A stretch of DNA of 64,000 bases, taken from positions 496,001-560,000 of the forward strand of contig CBDHHG010000051.1 in assembly GCA_965263225.1 (NCBI GenBank), written 5' to 3'. Position numbers and translations under genes: made by a program. Shown piece after piece: positions 8,347-17,623 of the stretch. Source of the stretch: DT-111 sp965263225. GTDB taxonomy: Bacteria > Bacteroidota > Bacteroidia > Chitinophagales > Saprospiraceae. The notes below the pieces were generated by a model, which made no database searches, was not told where the DNA came from, and saw nothing but the letters and a program-made list of their open reading frames with translations. How positions within the stretch are numbered: position 1 is the first letter of the stretch; the number at the start of each line of letters is the position of its first letter.

Positions 8347-9236
8347 CTATCTAGCAGAGGTAGCATCAGAATCGGTTATTGATTCCGTGGTTTGTAGGAA
8401 TAGTAGAACCACTAAGGGAATCAAAAAGTGTGGGAATCGGTATACAGTCTGAAACCACCATTGATGCATTCCTGATGCGAAAAAATCCCAGTGCACAAAA
8501 GCCCAAATTCGGGCTATGGAGGTGAAAAAGCCCCAAAAACGGCATAAAGGAGAGCGATTTGCTGCCCTCTCTTCCAAGGTAGAAACAGTAGAACACTCAA
8601 TACAAAATCCAGAATGCCCGCTAAGTTTAAGAATTGAAATGCTCCTTTTTCTTGTACAGGCAGGATGTTCATCACCATTTCTTGGAAATGTACTGGCCTA
8701 GGGTAATATCCGATCGCATACAGACCATGGCAGGTAAAAGTCAGTACGATCGCCCACTTGATAAGGAGGATAAATCCTGGTCCGATAGACTTTCGATGGG
8801 CAAAGTGTAACACCAGGAAAGGAGCCAGCATTTGTAGGCTATATTCAAAGAATTGGCCTATGGCAAAAAAGCGCTCTTTGAAATAGAGCAGAGATAGGAA
8901 AACTAGGTTGATGAGGCCTATCCATATTAAGACACGACCCCACCGACCTAGCTTTTGTATAAAAATCACAGCTAGACCTGCCAATAGATAGATCCAACCG
9001 CTTATTCGAATACTAGTTTGTATTCCAGCATCTACAGGTGTACTGGTGACGTATTCTTCCCAAGACATGCCCCAAATAGATTCCACAATACCACTCATCC
9101 ACAGCTCGTCCCACAATAGTGTTCGATAGGGAGCATCCCAAAAAAGATGTTGCCAGGCGCGTCCCCAAAAGACGCAGACCGCAGCGATTTGGACAATTAA
9201 CCAAATACGACGGCTTATCAAATAGTTTCTGGGCAT
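8347..9236 (-). pseudogene. Polytopic membrane protein split by a one-base frameshift
   Basis: From ATG 9236 the first frame gives 240 residues with about six hydrophobic segments and stops at 8514 shortly after LLYAVFGAF. Reading in the -1 frame across the run of A5-C4-A5 on the plus strand (8525-8539) restores a natural continuation, FFTSIARIWAFVHWDFFASG, another transmembrane segment ending in LIPLVVLLFL and a stop at 8347. A single lost base in a homopolymer explains this; a sequencing error or slippage is also possible. I do not recognise the family. It starts 7 bp after prfB, as the last gene of that operon. Confidence 0.7.
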
Positions 9237-9243
9237 CCAAGGA

Positions 9244-10321
9244 TCAATTATGGTGCATCAAAAAAGCTTTGAGAAATTCATCGATCTCTCCTGATAAAAC
9301 GGCATCCGTTTGGCTTGTTTGATGTTGTGTCCGATGATCTTTAACACGGCGATCATCCAGCACGTAGCTACGGATTTGAGACCCCCATTCATTCTTCATC
9401 TTGCCTGCCTCTACCTTGTCTCGTTCCGCTCGCTGTCGCTCCAATTCTCGTTGGTACAAACGGGATTTGAGCATCTGAATAGCTTTATCCCTGTTCATAT
9501 GCTGAGAACGTTCTTCCTGGCACTCCACCACAATTCCACTAGGAAGGTGTCTCACGCGAACGGCTGATTCCGTCTTATTAACGTGCTGTCCACCTGCACC
9601 ACTAGATCGGAAAGTATCCCAATCTAGATCTGCTGGATTGATTTCAATTTCGATTCGCTCATCCACCATTGGGTGAACGAAAACGGAAGCAAAAGATGTC
9701 ATACGCTTTCCTTGAGCATTGAATGGACTGATTCGTACAAGACGATGTACTCCATTTTCGCCCTTTAGTAGGCCGTATACAAAATCCCCCTTAATCTCAA
9801 TCTCCACAGACTTAATCCCCGCCACCTCGCCTTCCTGATAGTTCAGCTGGCTCAATTTAAAGCCTTTCTTTTCCCCCCACATCTTATACATCCGAAGGAG
9901 CATATCTGCCCAATCGCAAGCTTCAGTTCCTCCTGCACCTGCATTGATCTCAAGAATAGCACCTAATTCATCTTCAGGACGATTCAAGGTGGAGCGGAAC
10001 TCTAGATCCTCGATTGCCTCTATGGCCTCTTTGTACTTAGTCTCCACCTCTTCCTCGGTGGCTTCCCCTTCTTTTTGGAATTCCAATAAGACCTCGGCGT
10101 CATCAGTAATGGTGGCAACCGTCTCATACTGACCTACCCAGTTCTTGTGACTTTTAATAGTCTTCAAGACACTCTCTGCCTTCTTCGGATCATTCCAAAA
10201 ATTTGGGTCTAGAGAGATTTGCTCTTTTTCCTCGATTTCAACTAAACGCTTATCGACGTCAAAGATACCTCCTCAGGACCAAAAGGCGATCTTTCAGCTC
10301 TTTTAACTGATCTGAAGTCAT
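9244..10321 (-). CDS. prfB: Peptide chain release factor 2, expressed by programmed +1 frameshift
   Basis: RF2 terminates translation at UGA and UAA. The ATG at 10321 has a good AGGAGA ribosome site 8 bp upstream. Twenty codons end in CTT followed by an in-frame TGA at 10261-10259; a +1 shift (CTT-TGA-C) continues to a 358-residue protein. In that numbering the RF2 anticodon-like tripeptide SPF is at 198-200 and the peptidyl-hydrolysis GGQ is at 243-245. The arrangement mirrors E. coli RF2 autoregulation: low RF2 favours shifting. A reading that ignores the shift would wrongly start at an internal Met (10167). It follows the FKBP lipoprotein gene by 15 bp. Confidence 0.96.
10258..10273 (-). 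promoter_or_regulatory. RF2 programmed +1 frameshift element
   Basis: The minus strand reads AGGAGGTATCTTTGAC: an internal Shine-Dalgarno (AGGAGG, 10273-10268), TAT spacer, the slippery CTT codon, and UGA followed by C. This is the same architecture as the E. coli prfB site. Confidence 0.95.
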
Positions 10322-10336
10322 ATGAATCTCCTTTTC

Positions 10337-11233
10337 TTATTTTAGAAGTTCTACATAAAATATCAACTCTGCATCTGGAGGGATTACTGGAGGTGAACCA
10401 GTGCCACCATATCCCATTTCTGAAGGAACGAACAAGAATGCCTTGGACCCCTTGGTCAACTGTGCAATGCCTTCGTCCCAACCCTTGATCACTCGTCCTG
10501 CCCCTAAAGGAAAATCAAAGCTTTGTCCTCTGGAAAAAGCGTCATCAAAACGCGTTCCATCTGTCAATGTACCATAGTACAACACTTTTACTGTTTCCCG
10601 GAGAGCAGGCTTTTCGCCGTCCCCTTCTTCTACTCTTAAGATCTTCAGGCCAGAATCTAAAGTTTCAAGCCCTTCTATACTATTACTTGCATAGCTGGCT
10701 ACCGTAGCTTGTACTAGCGATTCCACTTCTGGCAATCGCTCTTTGATGACCGCAGCCTCTTTCTCCTGAGCCTCTCTCTTTTCTTGCAACACTATTTCAT
10801 ATTCTGCGTTCGACTGGATCGCTTGAACAGCAATACTGTAATGCAACATACTTTGATCCTCAAAACCAGGAGGCTTTTGTGGCAAGGTATCCAAGTTAAC
10901 CAGAATCGTTAAGCTATCCCCTTGTCCCATCATTTCCAAGAAACCAGGAACAGGCGAAGTTGGGTTTGCAGGAGAACCTTCTGGTGGAATTTGGTAAGCA
11001 GGTTCATTTCCTGTTTCGCGACTAGAGTTAAAGATCTCCGTGTCTGTTCCCGTGTAAACATGGAACAAAACATAGTCGCTAGGCTTTCCGGCAGGGTTCC
11101 CAGTCTTCTTATTATAAATGTACTGCGTGCCATCTTCTAGCACTTGTACTTCCCCGGAAGAGGTTCCTCCACCGGATTCGCAAGCCGTCAACCCGAGCAT
11201 GGACAAGGCAAGCAGCATGAATAAAATTCGCAT
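10337..11233 (-). CDS. FKBP-type peptidyl-prolyl cis-trans isomerase lipoprotein
   Basis: This 298-residue lipoprotein starts at ATG 11233 (an upstream TTG at 11239 would add two residues). The signal peptide ends in the lipobox LTAC, giving a lipidated Cys. The C-terminal 95 residues are a classic FKBP domain: VKVLYYGTLTDGTRFDDAF, FPLGAGRVIKGWDEGIAQL, PSEMGYGG and IPPDAELIFYVELL. The first half (YIYNKKTGNPAGKPSDYVLFHVYT) looks like a second, degenerate FKBP domain. It probably assists folding of envelope proteins. It lies between nrnA and prfB in one operon (41-bp and 15-bp spacers). Confidence 0.92.
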   Translation of the reverse strand: MRILFMLLALSMLGLTACESGGGTSSGEVQVLEDGTQYIYNKKTGNPAGKPSDYVLFHVYTGTDTEIFNSSRETGNEPAYQIPPEGSPANPTSPVPGFLEMMGQGDSLTILVNLDTLPQKPPGFEDQSMLHYSIAVQAIQSNAEYEIVLQEKREAQEKEAAVIKERLPEVESLVQATVASYASNSIEGLETLDSGLKILRVEEGDGEKPALRETVKVLYYGTLTDGTRFDDAFSRGQSFDFPLGAGRVIKGWDEGIAQLTKGSKAFLFVPSEMGYGGTGSPPVIPPDAELIFYVELLK

Positions 11234-11274
11234 AATCAAGAGTTAATTTAAGAATAGCCAAGCAGCTGATGATG

Positions 11275-12279
11275 CTAATTGGCCAATTGATCTTTGTAGT
11301 TAGGTAGTAGTTCTTTAAATTTTCGCACCGTGGCTTTGAGTCCTTGGAAAGAGGCACCCCCCGCAGCGTTTTTATGCCCGCCGCCTTTGAAGTGCTTTTG
11401 TGCGATCTGCTGTACAGAAAAGTCTCCTTTAGAACGCAAAGAGATCTTCACTATTGTTGGTTGCTCCGTAATAAAAGCAGCCATTTTAACATTTTTGATC
11501 TTCAAGAGTTGGTTGACGATACCTTCTGTATCCCCTCGTTGGATATCGAAATTGGAATAGTCCTCTTTAGTCAAGGTGATAATCCCGGTCGAATACTCTT
11601 CCAGAATTTCCATTCGATTATCCAAACAATGACCTAATAGGCGCAGTTGCTTCTCGGTCATACTGTTGAATATCAAATCCTGCAATTTGTAGTCATCTAC
11701 TCCCAGTGCCAACAATTCGGAAACAATTCTAAATAATTTCGGAGAAGTACTGTATTTAAAGGATCCTGTATCCGTTAAGATTCCAGTGAAAACACACTCT
11801 CCTATTACCTTATCAATCAATGCTTTGTCTTCCAAAGCTTCAACGAAATCAAAAATCATTTCACTGGTTGAAGAAGCAGTTGTATCGGAAAGGGTATAGT
11901 GAGCGAAGCCTTCGGGATACAGATGGTGATCAATCATGATCTTGGTGCAATCTCGCTTTCTGATTAAATCCCCTACCTTATCGATACGGTCTAGGGAATT
12001 AAAATCCAGACAAAAAATAACGTCTGCAGCTTCCACAGCTACCTCTGCATCCACAGGGTCATTGTCATAAATGATTATCTCTTCTGCTCCCTTTAGCCAA
12101 GCTAGAAAATCCGGATATTCCGAAGGAGCAACGATCTGTGTTGTATGACCCAGTTTGTTCAAATAGTGTAACAAGCCCAAGGAAGACCCAATTGCGTCTC
12201 CGTCAGGATTGCGATGTGTCGTGATCAGAATCTGCTTAGGTTCAGTAAGCAGGGATTTTATCTCAGAAATATTGTGCAT
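11275..12279 (-). CDS. nrnA: DHH/DHHA1 phosphoesterase, NrnA-type oligoribonuclease/pAp phosphatase
   Basis: This 334-residue cytoplasmic protein degrades short RNA oligonucleotides and/or 3'-phosphoadenosine 5'-phosphate. Metal-binding motifs are present: THRNPDGDAIGS (H22, D26, D28), a VIFCLDFNS motif containing D92, and the signature DHH at 117-119. The C-terminal DHHA1 domain carries GGGHKNAAGG, which binds substrate. It is the first gene of the operon that continues to the FKBP lipoprotein and prfB. It diverges from ndk across about 150 bp that hold both promoters. Confidence 0.93.
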   Translation of the reverse strand: MHNISEIKSLLTEPKQILITTHRNPDGDAIGSSLGLLHYLNKLGHTTQIVAPSEYPDFLAWLKGAEEIIIYDNDPVDAEVAVEAADVIFCLDFNSLDRIDKVGDLIRKRDCTKIMIDHHLYPEGFAHYTLSDTTASSTSEMIFDFVEALEDKALIDKVIGECVFTGILTDTGSFKYSTSPKLFRIVSELLALGVDDYKLQDLIFNSMTEKQLRLLGHCLDNRMEILEEYSTGIITLTKEDYSNFDIQRGDTEGIVNQLLKIKNVKMAAFITEQPTIVKISLRSKGDFSVQQIAQKHFKGGGHKNAAGGASFQGLKATVRKFKELLPNYKDQLAN

Positions 12280-12347
12280 ACCATCTTTTCAATCAGGGTG
12301 CGAAGTTGCAAAAATTATAAAATTAACCAAAATATTATCCATTCTGA

Positions 12348-12379
12348 TTGGCCACATTGTTTCACTTTCTTTACTTTTG
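12348..12379 (+). promoter_or_regulatory. Promoter of ndk
   Basis: TTG at 12348-12350, a 21-bp spacer and TACTTTTG at 12372-12379 fit the Bacteroidota consensus. The ndk start is 49 bp further on. Confidence 0.7.
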
Positions 12380-12428
12380 CACCGCTTTTGGAAAAGCATA
12401 AAACAAAAAATCTAAATACAAGCTAAAA

Positions 12429-12848
12429 ATGGCTGGAAACAAAACATTTACAATGATCAAGCCCGACGCTGTCAAAGCTGGGCACACCGGAGCTATCTTG
12501 GCGAAAATTAATGAGGCTGGATTCAGAATTGTAGCAATGAAGAAAACCAAACTCTCTGCTGAGAAAGCAGGTGAGTTCTATGCGGTACATAAAGAGCGCC
12601 CTTTCTACGGTGAATTGGTAGAATTTATGTCTTCTGGCCCAATTGTGGCGGCGATTTTAGAAAAGGATAATGCGGTAGAAGACTTCCGCAAACTAATTGG
12701 AGCTACCAATCCAGCGGAGGCAGCTCCTGGTACTATTCGCGCCCTGTATGCCAAGAGTATTGGTGAGAATGCAGTACATGGTGCAGATTCTGATGAAAAC
12801 GCAGCTATCGAAGGTAACTTCCACTTTGCAGCGACAGAAATGTTTTAG
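12429..12848 (+). CDS. ndk: Nucleoside diphosphate kinase
   Basis: This 139-residue enzyme equalises nucleoside triphosphate pools by a phospho-histidine ping-pong reaction. The N-terminus TFTMIKPDAVKAG and the active-site motif NAVHGADSDENA with H117 are diagnostic. R86-type GTIRALYA and FYGELVEFM segments are also conserved. Length is typical. It is monocistronic: its own promoter is at 12348 and a hairpin lies 43 bp downstream of the stop. Confidence 0.98.
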   Translation: MAGNKTFTMIKPDAVKAGHTGAILAKINEAGFRIVAMKKTKLSAEKAGEFYAVHKERPFYGELVEFMSSGPIVAAILEKDNAVEDFRKLIGATNPAEAAPGTIRALYAKSIGENAVHGADSDENAAIEGNFHFAATEMF

Positions 12849-12891
12849 GGCCTAATTTAGATTGTACTTTCTAAATTTGTCCTTGATATAC

Positions 12892-12943
12892 AGCGCCGCA
12901 TGAGTCACTTGAACCAAAGTTCAATGGATACATGCGGCGCTTT
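12892..12943 (+). terminator. Hairpin terminator after ndk
   Basis: An 11-bp GC-rich inverted repeat (AGCGCCGCATG 12892-12902 with 12931-12941) encloses a second nested hairpin (TTGAAC/GTTCAA, 12909-12924). The T tract that follows is short. It lies between convergent genes and may serve mainly ndk. Confidence 0.65.
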
Positions 12944-12976
12944 CCATTCCACAGCTTCCATCTTGCCATTCATATC

Positions 12977-14275
12977 CTAAAACTGCATTGAAAAAGAAGT
13001 CGTTAAGCCCACCATACTCGGATTGGTAAAGCGATTACCTTTCAAAGCATGTCGATAGTGAAGGGATAACTCCCACAGGACTTGTCTACTTATTAGCCAT
13101 TGATAGCCGGCCTTGGTCGCCACATAATGTGCGGGGCCATCCGTCCGGTCAATAGTCTGTTCCACCTGGATTTCCGTGTCTGTATCCAAGTCCTTGAACT
13201 CATAAAAGATCTCGTAAGGCTTAAAGCCCAAAGCATTATAGCCAGCTGCAACTATAGGTCTAGCCCCTTTGCCCCGGGTGGCAAAAGCATACTCAAGTCC
13301 CAATACTAGATGAGTTCTTTCCTGCCAAACCTGCACATGTTGAAAATCAAAATTGGCAGTGGGGGGATCTACAGCTTGTATATCAACCCGCTCCCCCGTT
13401 TCTTGTACGCGATATTTCACATCTAGTAAACCAAGTTCTCCCCAAAGCGACCAACGGTTTGGCAACTGAAGCTTTACTTGGAAGGATCGTTGGAAGGCGT
13501 GTGGATCAGCCAGCTCCTCTGTAATGGGGATTAATCCCCCCATCTGAGTTCCTATGGCAATGCCCTGCGGTTTTAAACGCTCCCAAATAGGAGCAGGCGT
13601 ATATACAAAAGTAGAAATCGGTAAGCCCTTCATGTCTATATCTTGGATGGGCTTTCGTGGAGAATCAAGCACTTGAGTCGACACGGCAGGTAGCAGTGGA
13701 AGCCCAAGATCCGACTCATCTTCTTCTCGATTGTAACTTCCGGTCGCAGCTGGCCCTAAACCAGCTTTGATTACTTGCCAATTGATCTGCTGGTTCAATT
13801 CCGTAGGTGATATCGCGGTAGTATATGAAGGTACAGTTCCTTGACTGGCCAGTATCCCGCCAAATCGACCCGCCGTCTGATGCATGTCCAAGGCCATTTG
13901 AGGATACCAGGAATAAGAGGAACTCGATCCTGTGCCTTCGACAAAATGCTTAACATACTGAGTTTGAATCAACGTATCCGTTTTGTAAATGACCTGCGTT
14001 TGTACAATCGTATCTGGTTGAAATACAGTATTCTGAGCAATAGTTGAGCTAGTTGAATCACCAGCCTGATGAAAGAGTAACCAGCCATTTAACAACATGG
14101 ATAAGGGAAGTAAAGCGAGCAATGCATAGGACCACCAAGGCCAAACCACTACCTGAGCTTGGGATTGTTCGTGCTGGTTCAACTTATCTTCCATTGTCTT
14201 CCAAGCCTCTTCATTGAAAAAAAGTTCAGGGCGGTTCTCCAAATTATCTTTTATACCATTGTAATAATCTTCCAT
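12977..14275 (-). CDS. Anti-sigma-like single-span protein with C-terminal beta-barrel-like domain
   Basis: This 432-residue protein has a charged cytoplasmic segment of about 45 residues (ending KTMEDKLNQHEQ), one transmembrane helix at about 47-69, and a linker of some 165 residues. The linker begins with alternating TDT/TQ-rich strands (DTIVQTQVIYKTDTLIQTQ). The last 195 residues have the alternating pattern and aromatic ends of an outer-membrane barrel and finish in SFSMQF with terminal Phe. It follows the ECF sigma gene by 54 bp. By position and N-terminus it is a candidate anti-sigma factor, but no named anti-sigma domain is recognisable. The architecture implies a protein bridging both membranes. 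Confidence 0.7.
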   Translation of the reverse strand: MEDYYNGIKDNLENRPELFFNEEAWKTMEDKLNQHEQSQAQVVVWPWWSYALLALLPLSMLLNGWLLFHQAGDSTSSTIAQNTVFQPDTIVQTQVIYKTDTLIQTQYVKHFVEGTGSSSSYSWYPQMALDMHQTAGRFGGILASQGTVPSYTTAISPTELNQQINWQVIKAGLGPAATGSYNREEDESDLGLPLLPAVSTQVLDSPRKPIQDIDMKGLPISTFVYTPAPIWERLKPQGIAIGTQMGGLIPITEELADPHAFQRSFQVKLQLPNRWSLWGELGLLDVKYRVQETGERVDIQAVDPPTANFDFQHVQVWQERTHLVLGLEYAFATRGKGARPIVAAGYNALGFKPYEIFYEFKDLDTDTEIQVEQTIDRTDGPAHYVATKAGYQWLISRQVLWELSLHYRHALKGNRFTNPSMVGLTTSFSMQF

Positions 14276-14329
14276 ACCTTACAGCTACTTTAAATAGATA
14301 CCACTTGATCCGGCTTCAATAGGTCGTTT

Positions 14330-14893
14330 TTATCTGCTAATTTTTCTGCTTTTATGCTTCATCATCATCTTCCGTAATTTTTCTTTCGCTCGGGACAAAT
14401 TCGATTTGGAAGCCCCCACGCTGATATTGAGGCGCTCTGCAATTTCATGATGCTTATACCCTTCCATGACGTACAGATTGAAAACCATCTGATAGGCTGG
14501 AGGTAACTTTTGTACATACACCATTACATCTTCTCCCGCCTGAAGATTAGGCATTTCCTGCCGTTCTTCCACCAGCTTACTTATATCTTCGGTAGCAATG
14601 CTTAATCGATGCCGTTTGTGCTTTCTATGATAATCGATGGCTGAATTAATCAAGACTTTGCGTAGCCAGCCTTTAAAGGGAAAGTCCGGATCGTATTGAT
14701 CAAGGCGGGTAAAGACACGAAGAAATCCGTCGTTGAGCATCTCCTGGGCTTCTGTTTCATTCTTGGCATACCTCAGACAGATGTTCATCCCATAGCCATA
14801 GAAGAGTTCGTACAGCTTGCGCTGGCTGCCTCTACGCCCTTCTTGGCACCCTTGCAGCAACAATTCTAGCTTGAGGTTGTCTTTGTCTGCCAT
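14330..14893 (-). CDS. RNA polymerase ECF sigma factor (sigma-70 family)
   Basis: This 187-residue protein has region 2 at about 22-95 (LYELFYGYGMNICLRYAKN, ETEAQEMLNDGFLRVF, FKGWLRKVLINSAIDYHRK) and region 4 at about 125-180 (LPPAYQMVFNLYVMEGYKHHEIAERL, then ISVGASKSNLSRAKEKLRK). Spacing and length are those of Bacteroidota ECF factors. It directs RNA polymerase to an unknown regulon. The downstream gene encodes its probable membrane-bound partner. A TTGCGC-CTA-GCGCAA symmetry at 14928-14942 lies just upstream and may be regulatory. Confidence 0.94.
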   Translation of the reverse strand: MADKDNLKLELLLQGCQEGRRGSQRKLYELFYGYGMNICLRYAKNETEAQEMLNDGFLRVFTRLDQYDPDFPFKGWLRKVLINSAIDYHRKHKRHRLSIATEDISKLVEERQEMPNLQAGEDVMVYVQKLPPAYQMVFNLYVMEGYKHHEIAERLNISVGASKSNLSRAKEKLRKMMMKHKSRKISR

Positions 14894-14974
14894 ATACTGG
14901 CCAGTACGGAACTATAAAAGGTAAGGGTTGCGCCTAGCGCAAAAAAAGTAAATGTATCGTCCTTTTGTTGAAGA

Positions 14975-17374
14975 CTATTTGATCTCAATCAAGGTAACTC
15001 CATCTCCGCCCAATTCAGCTTCTGGATGGCGGATGTCCATTTCTACATTGTAGTACTCCCGAAGTTTTTGTCGCACAACCTTCCGAAGGACCCCGTTGCC
15101 TTTACCATGTACGATTCGTAGGTTGGTAGAATTGGCAATTAAGGCACGATCCACGAAATCTTCGACCATTTTCATAGCCTCGTCCATCCGCATTCCTCGG
15201 ATATCAATCTTGGATTGAAAACCGGAAGTATTGGAAATCTGTCCGGTATGGACACTTTTGGTGGACCTGATCTCAAGCGGCTCTTTAGCAAGTTGGAGGT
15301 CTCGCAACTTTATGGTCATCTTCAAATCGCCCACCCAAACCACAGCTTTCTTTTTATCTACAGATTCCACCTTTCCCGTAGCTCCCCCTGTTCGCAGCTT
15401 GACAAAGTCTCCCACAACGATTGGTCGTTCTTCCACATTTGTAGGCTTCAATTCGGGCTGATAGTAAATCTTCTCTCGGAGGTCATGGACTTCTTCTGCC
15501 AATTCCTTGCGCTCCTCCTTGGCACGCGCCGCTAACTTTTTCGCTTCTTCGAGGTTTTGCTTTTCTCTTATCTCTCGAATGACTCTCTGGATTTCTTTGT
15601 TGTTTTGTGCTACCTGTTGCAATTCTTGTTCCTTGCTCTCCAACTTGAGCTTCTTCTTCCGGTAGTCCAAATCCTTACTCATTTGCTCGTAAGAACGGAT
15701 GAGTCTTTCCAAAGAGGATTGCTTATTGGTTAGGGTCTCAAGCTGGTCTTCCAACTCCTTTTTCTCTCTTTGCAAGTCTACCAGTAGTTCATCTACCGCT
15801 TTTTCGTTTTTACCTATTTTATGCCGAGCATACTTCAGTACTTTATTAGGTAAGCCACTTTTTTGAGCAATTTCAAAAGCATAAGAACTTCCCGGCCGAC
15901 CGACCTTCAACTCGTAGGTAGGAGAAAGGTTATCATTGTCAAACAACATGCAACCATTGACAATTCCACGAGTTTTGAAGGCAAAAATTTTGAGATTGGA
16001 ATAGTGGGTGGTAATCACGCCATGCACCTCTTTGAAATTGAGCTCACGGAGAACCGCTTCAGCAATGGCACCTCCAATCTTGGGATCAGTCCCAGAACCG
16101 AATTCATCGATCAATATAAGCGTCTGATCGTCTGCCTGCTCTAGGAAGGAACGTGCGTTGGCCAGCCTAGAACTATAAGTACTCAGATCATCCTCCAGTG
16201 ATTGTTGATCTCCAATGTCTGCGAATATTTTGTTAAATAGCCCCAGCTCTGACTCCGGGTCCACTGGAATTAACATTCCCGCCTGGAGCATGAGCTGCAA
16301 TAAGCCCACAGATTTCATGGTTATGGATTTACCCCCGGCATTGGGACCACTCAAGACCAGCAGGCGATTTTTCCCTCGAAGTGACAGGTGGAAAGGCACG
16401 GTCTTTTTACCTAGTGCTTGGTTTTTCAAAAGCAACAATGGATGGTAACCCAGCAGAATTCCAAGATTAGGTCTGCCTTGAAGCTTAGGCATATCGCCCT
16501 TCATTTTGATTCCTAATCTCCCCTTTGCCTGAATGAGATCAAAACGAATCAGTAAGCCTTGGTAAACGTGAAAATAGGGAATATACGGACGCAGTGTAGA
16601 GCTGAGTTCCTTTAAAAGTCGATAGATCTCACGTTTGTATTGGGTTTCCAGATCGAAGATATCATTGTTAATATCAATCACTCCTTCTGGTTCTATATAG
16701 GCCGTTTTACCAGTAGTGGATTCATCATGAATGATCCCTCGGATTCTACGCTTGTGTTCTGATGGCACACTGAGAACACGACGTCCATTCCGGAAACTTT
16801 CAACATTATCCGTCAACCAACCATTCTTTCGATACTGATTGATCAAAAAACGAAATTGTTTTTCCAACTCTCGTTTCTTGCTTTGGCTGCGGGTGTAGAT
16901 CCGCAAGAGTTCTTCGGAGGCATCAGGTTTTATATTCCCTTCTTCATCGATAATCCGCTCTATCGCCAAGATCAGCTCACCATCAAAGGTAATGGATTGG
17001 ATGATCTTATATAGCTCCGGGTATACCTCCTGTCGGTCTCCATTGAAAAACTTAAGTATATCTCGTAAGGTAGAAAGGGTAAGGTTGATCTTCTGAAGCC
17101 CTTCCACTGGCAAGACATATCCCTCCAATTCCAACATCCTCAATTCCTCTCTGATATCATAATAGGTCTGAATGGGGAAAACGTCTCCTTTGGTAAGTAT
17201 CAGACTGAAGGCCTTCACTTCCTTCAATTTCGCTTGTATCGTCTCCAGGTTTGTATCTGGTTGTATTTCCCGCACACGTTCCTTTCCCAGATCTCCTACG
17301 CATTCCTGCTCTAATAATTCCAGTACCTTGTCAAATTCCAACTTTTCGTACAGGTCGCTCGGCTCAAGTTGCAT
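14975..17374 (-). CDS. mutS2: MutS2 family protein (Smr-domain ATPase)
   Basis: I place the start at ATG 17374 (MQLEPSDLYEKLEF, the family N-terminus), giving 799 residues; an upstream TTG at 17446 would add 24. There is no mismatch-recognition domain, as expected for MutS2. The core and clamp occupy about 1-300. The ATPase has Walker A GPNAGGKSITMKS near 341 and Walker B LILIDEFGSGTDP near 420, followed by a long coiled coil (about 500-640), a KOW-like patch (VVGDFVKLRTGGATGKV) and a C-terminal Smr nuclease domain (IDIRGMRMDEAM, RIVHGKGNGVLR). MutS2 suppresses recombination and, in some bacteria, splits collided ribosomes. Confidence 0.96.
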   Translation of the reverse strand: MQLEPSDLYEKLEFDKVLELLEQECVGDLGKERVREIQPDTNLETIQAKLKEVKAFSLILTKGDVFPIQTYYDIREELRMLELEGYVLPVEGLQKINLTLSTLRDILKFFNGDRQEVYPELYKIIQSITFDGELILAIERIIDEEGNIKPDASEELLRIYTRSQSKKRELEKQFRFLINQYRKNGWLTDNVESFRNGRRVLSVPSEHKRRIRGIIHDESTTGKTAYIEPEGVIDINNDIFDLETQYKREIYRLLKELSSTLRPYIPYFHVYQGLLIRFDLIQAKGRLGIKMKGDMPKLQGRPNLGILLGYHPLLLLKNQALGKKTVPFHLSLRGKNRLLVLSGPNAGGKSITMKSVGLLQLMLQAGMLIPVDPESELGLFNKIFADIGDQQSLEDDLSTYSSRLANARSFLEQADDQTLILIDEFGSGTDPKIGGAIAEAVLRELNFKEVHGVITTHYSNLKIFAFKTRGIVNGCMLFDNDNLSPTYELKVGRPGSSYAFEIAQKSGLPNKVLKYARHKIGKNEKAVDELLVDLQREKKELEDQLETLTNKQSSLERLIRSYEQMSKDLDYRKKKLKLESKEQELQQVAQNNKEIQRVIREIREKQNLEEAKKLAARAKEERKELAEEVHDLREKIYYQPELKPTNVEERPIVVGDFVKLRTGGATGKVESVDKKKAVVWVGDLKMTIKLRDLQLAKEPLEIRSTKSVHTGQISNTSGFQSKIDIRGMRMDEAMKMVEDFVDRALIANSTNLRIVHGKGNGVLRKVVRQKLREYYNVEMDIRHPEAELGGDGVTLIEIK

Positions 17375-17539
17375 CACTTTCAATTTTATCTTGGTAATGA
17401 CGAGTAAATGATTCTCCTCATTAGCTACAAAAATCCGTAAAGACAATCATACAAACAAGTTTTAAAGCCAAGAGTTCCCTTACTGCCTAGAATTGCTCAC
17501 TTTCTATACATCTAAGCTTAGACTTAAGTAGGTATTCAC

Positions 17540-17547
17540 TACCTTTG
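17540..17547 (+). promoter_or_regulatory. Possible -7 box of aroC
   Basis: TACCTTTG matches the Bacteroidota -7 element, 77 bp before the aroC start. The upstream position holds TTA rather than TTG, so this is a partial match. Confidence 0.35.
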
Positions 17548-17623
17548 CGAGCTCAAAAAAATCTTTTGGCTCCGTCAAAAGAGGGACCGCAACAGAATCC
17601 GTAAACAAGCAAAAAAAGTTATT

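Noticed and set aside
10242..10481. 79-codon frame spanning the prfB start region
   Set aside because: It crosses the FKBP-prfB junction in an unused frame; prfB frameshifting explains the region.
14928..14942. TTGCGC-CTA-GCGCAA hairpin with adjacent A/T run as a terminator
   Set aside because: On the minus strand the T run comes before the hairpin, so it cannot end mutS2 transcripts in the normal way and may instead be regulatory.
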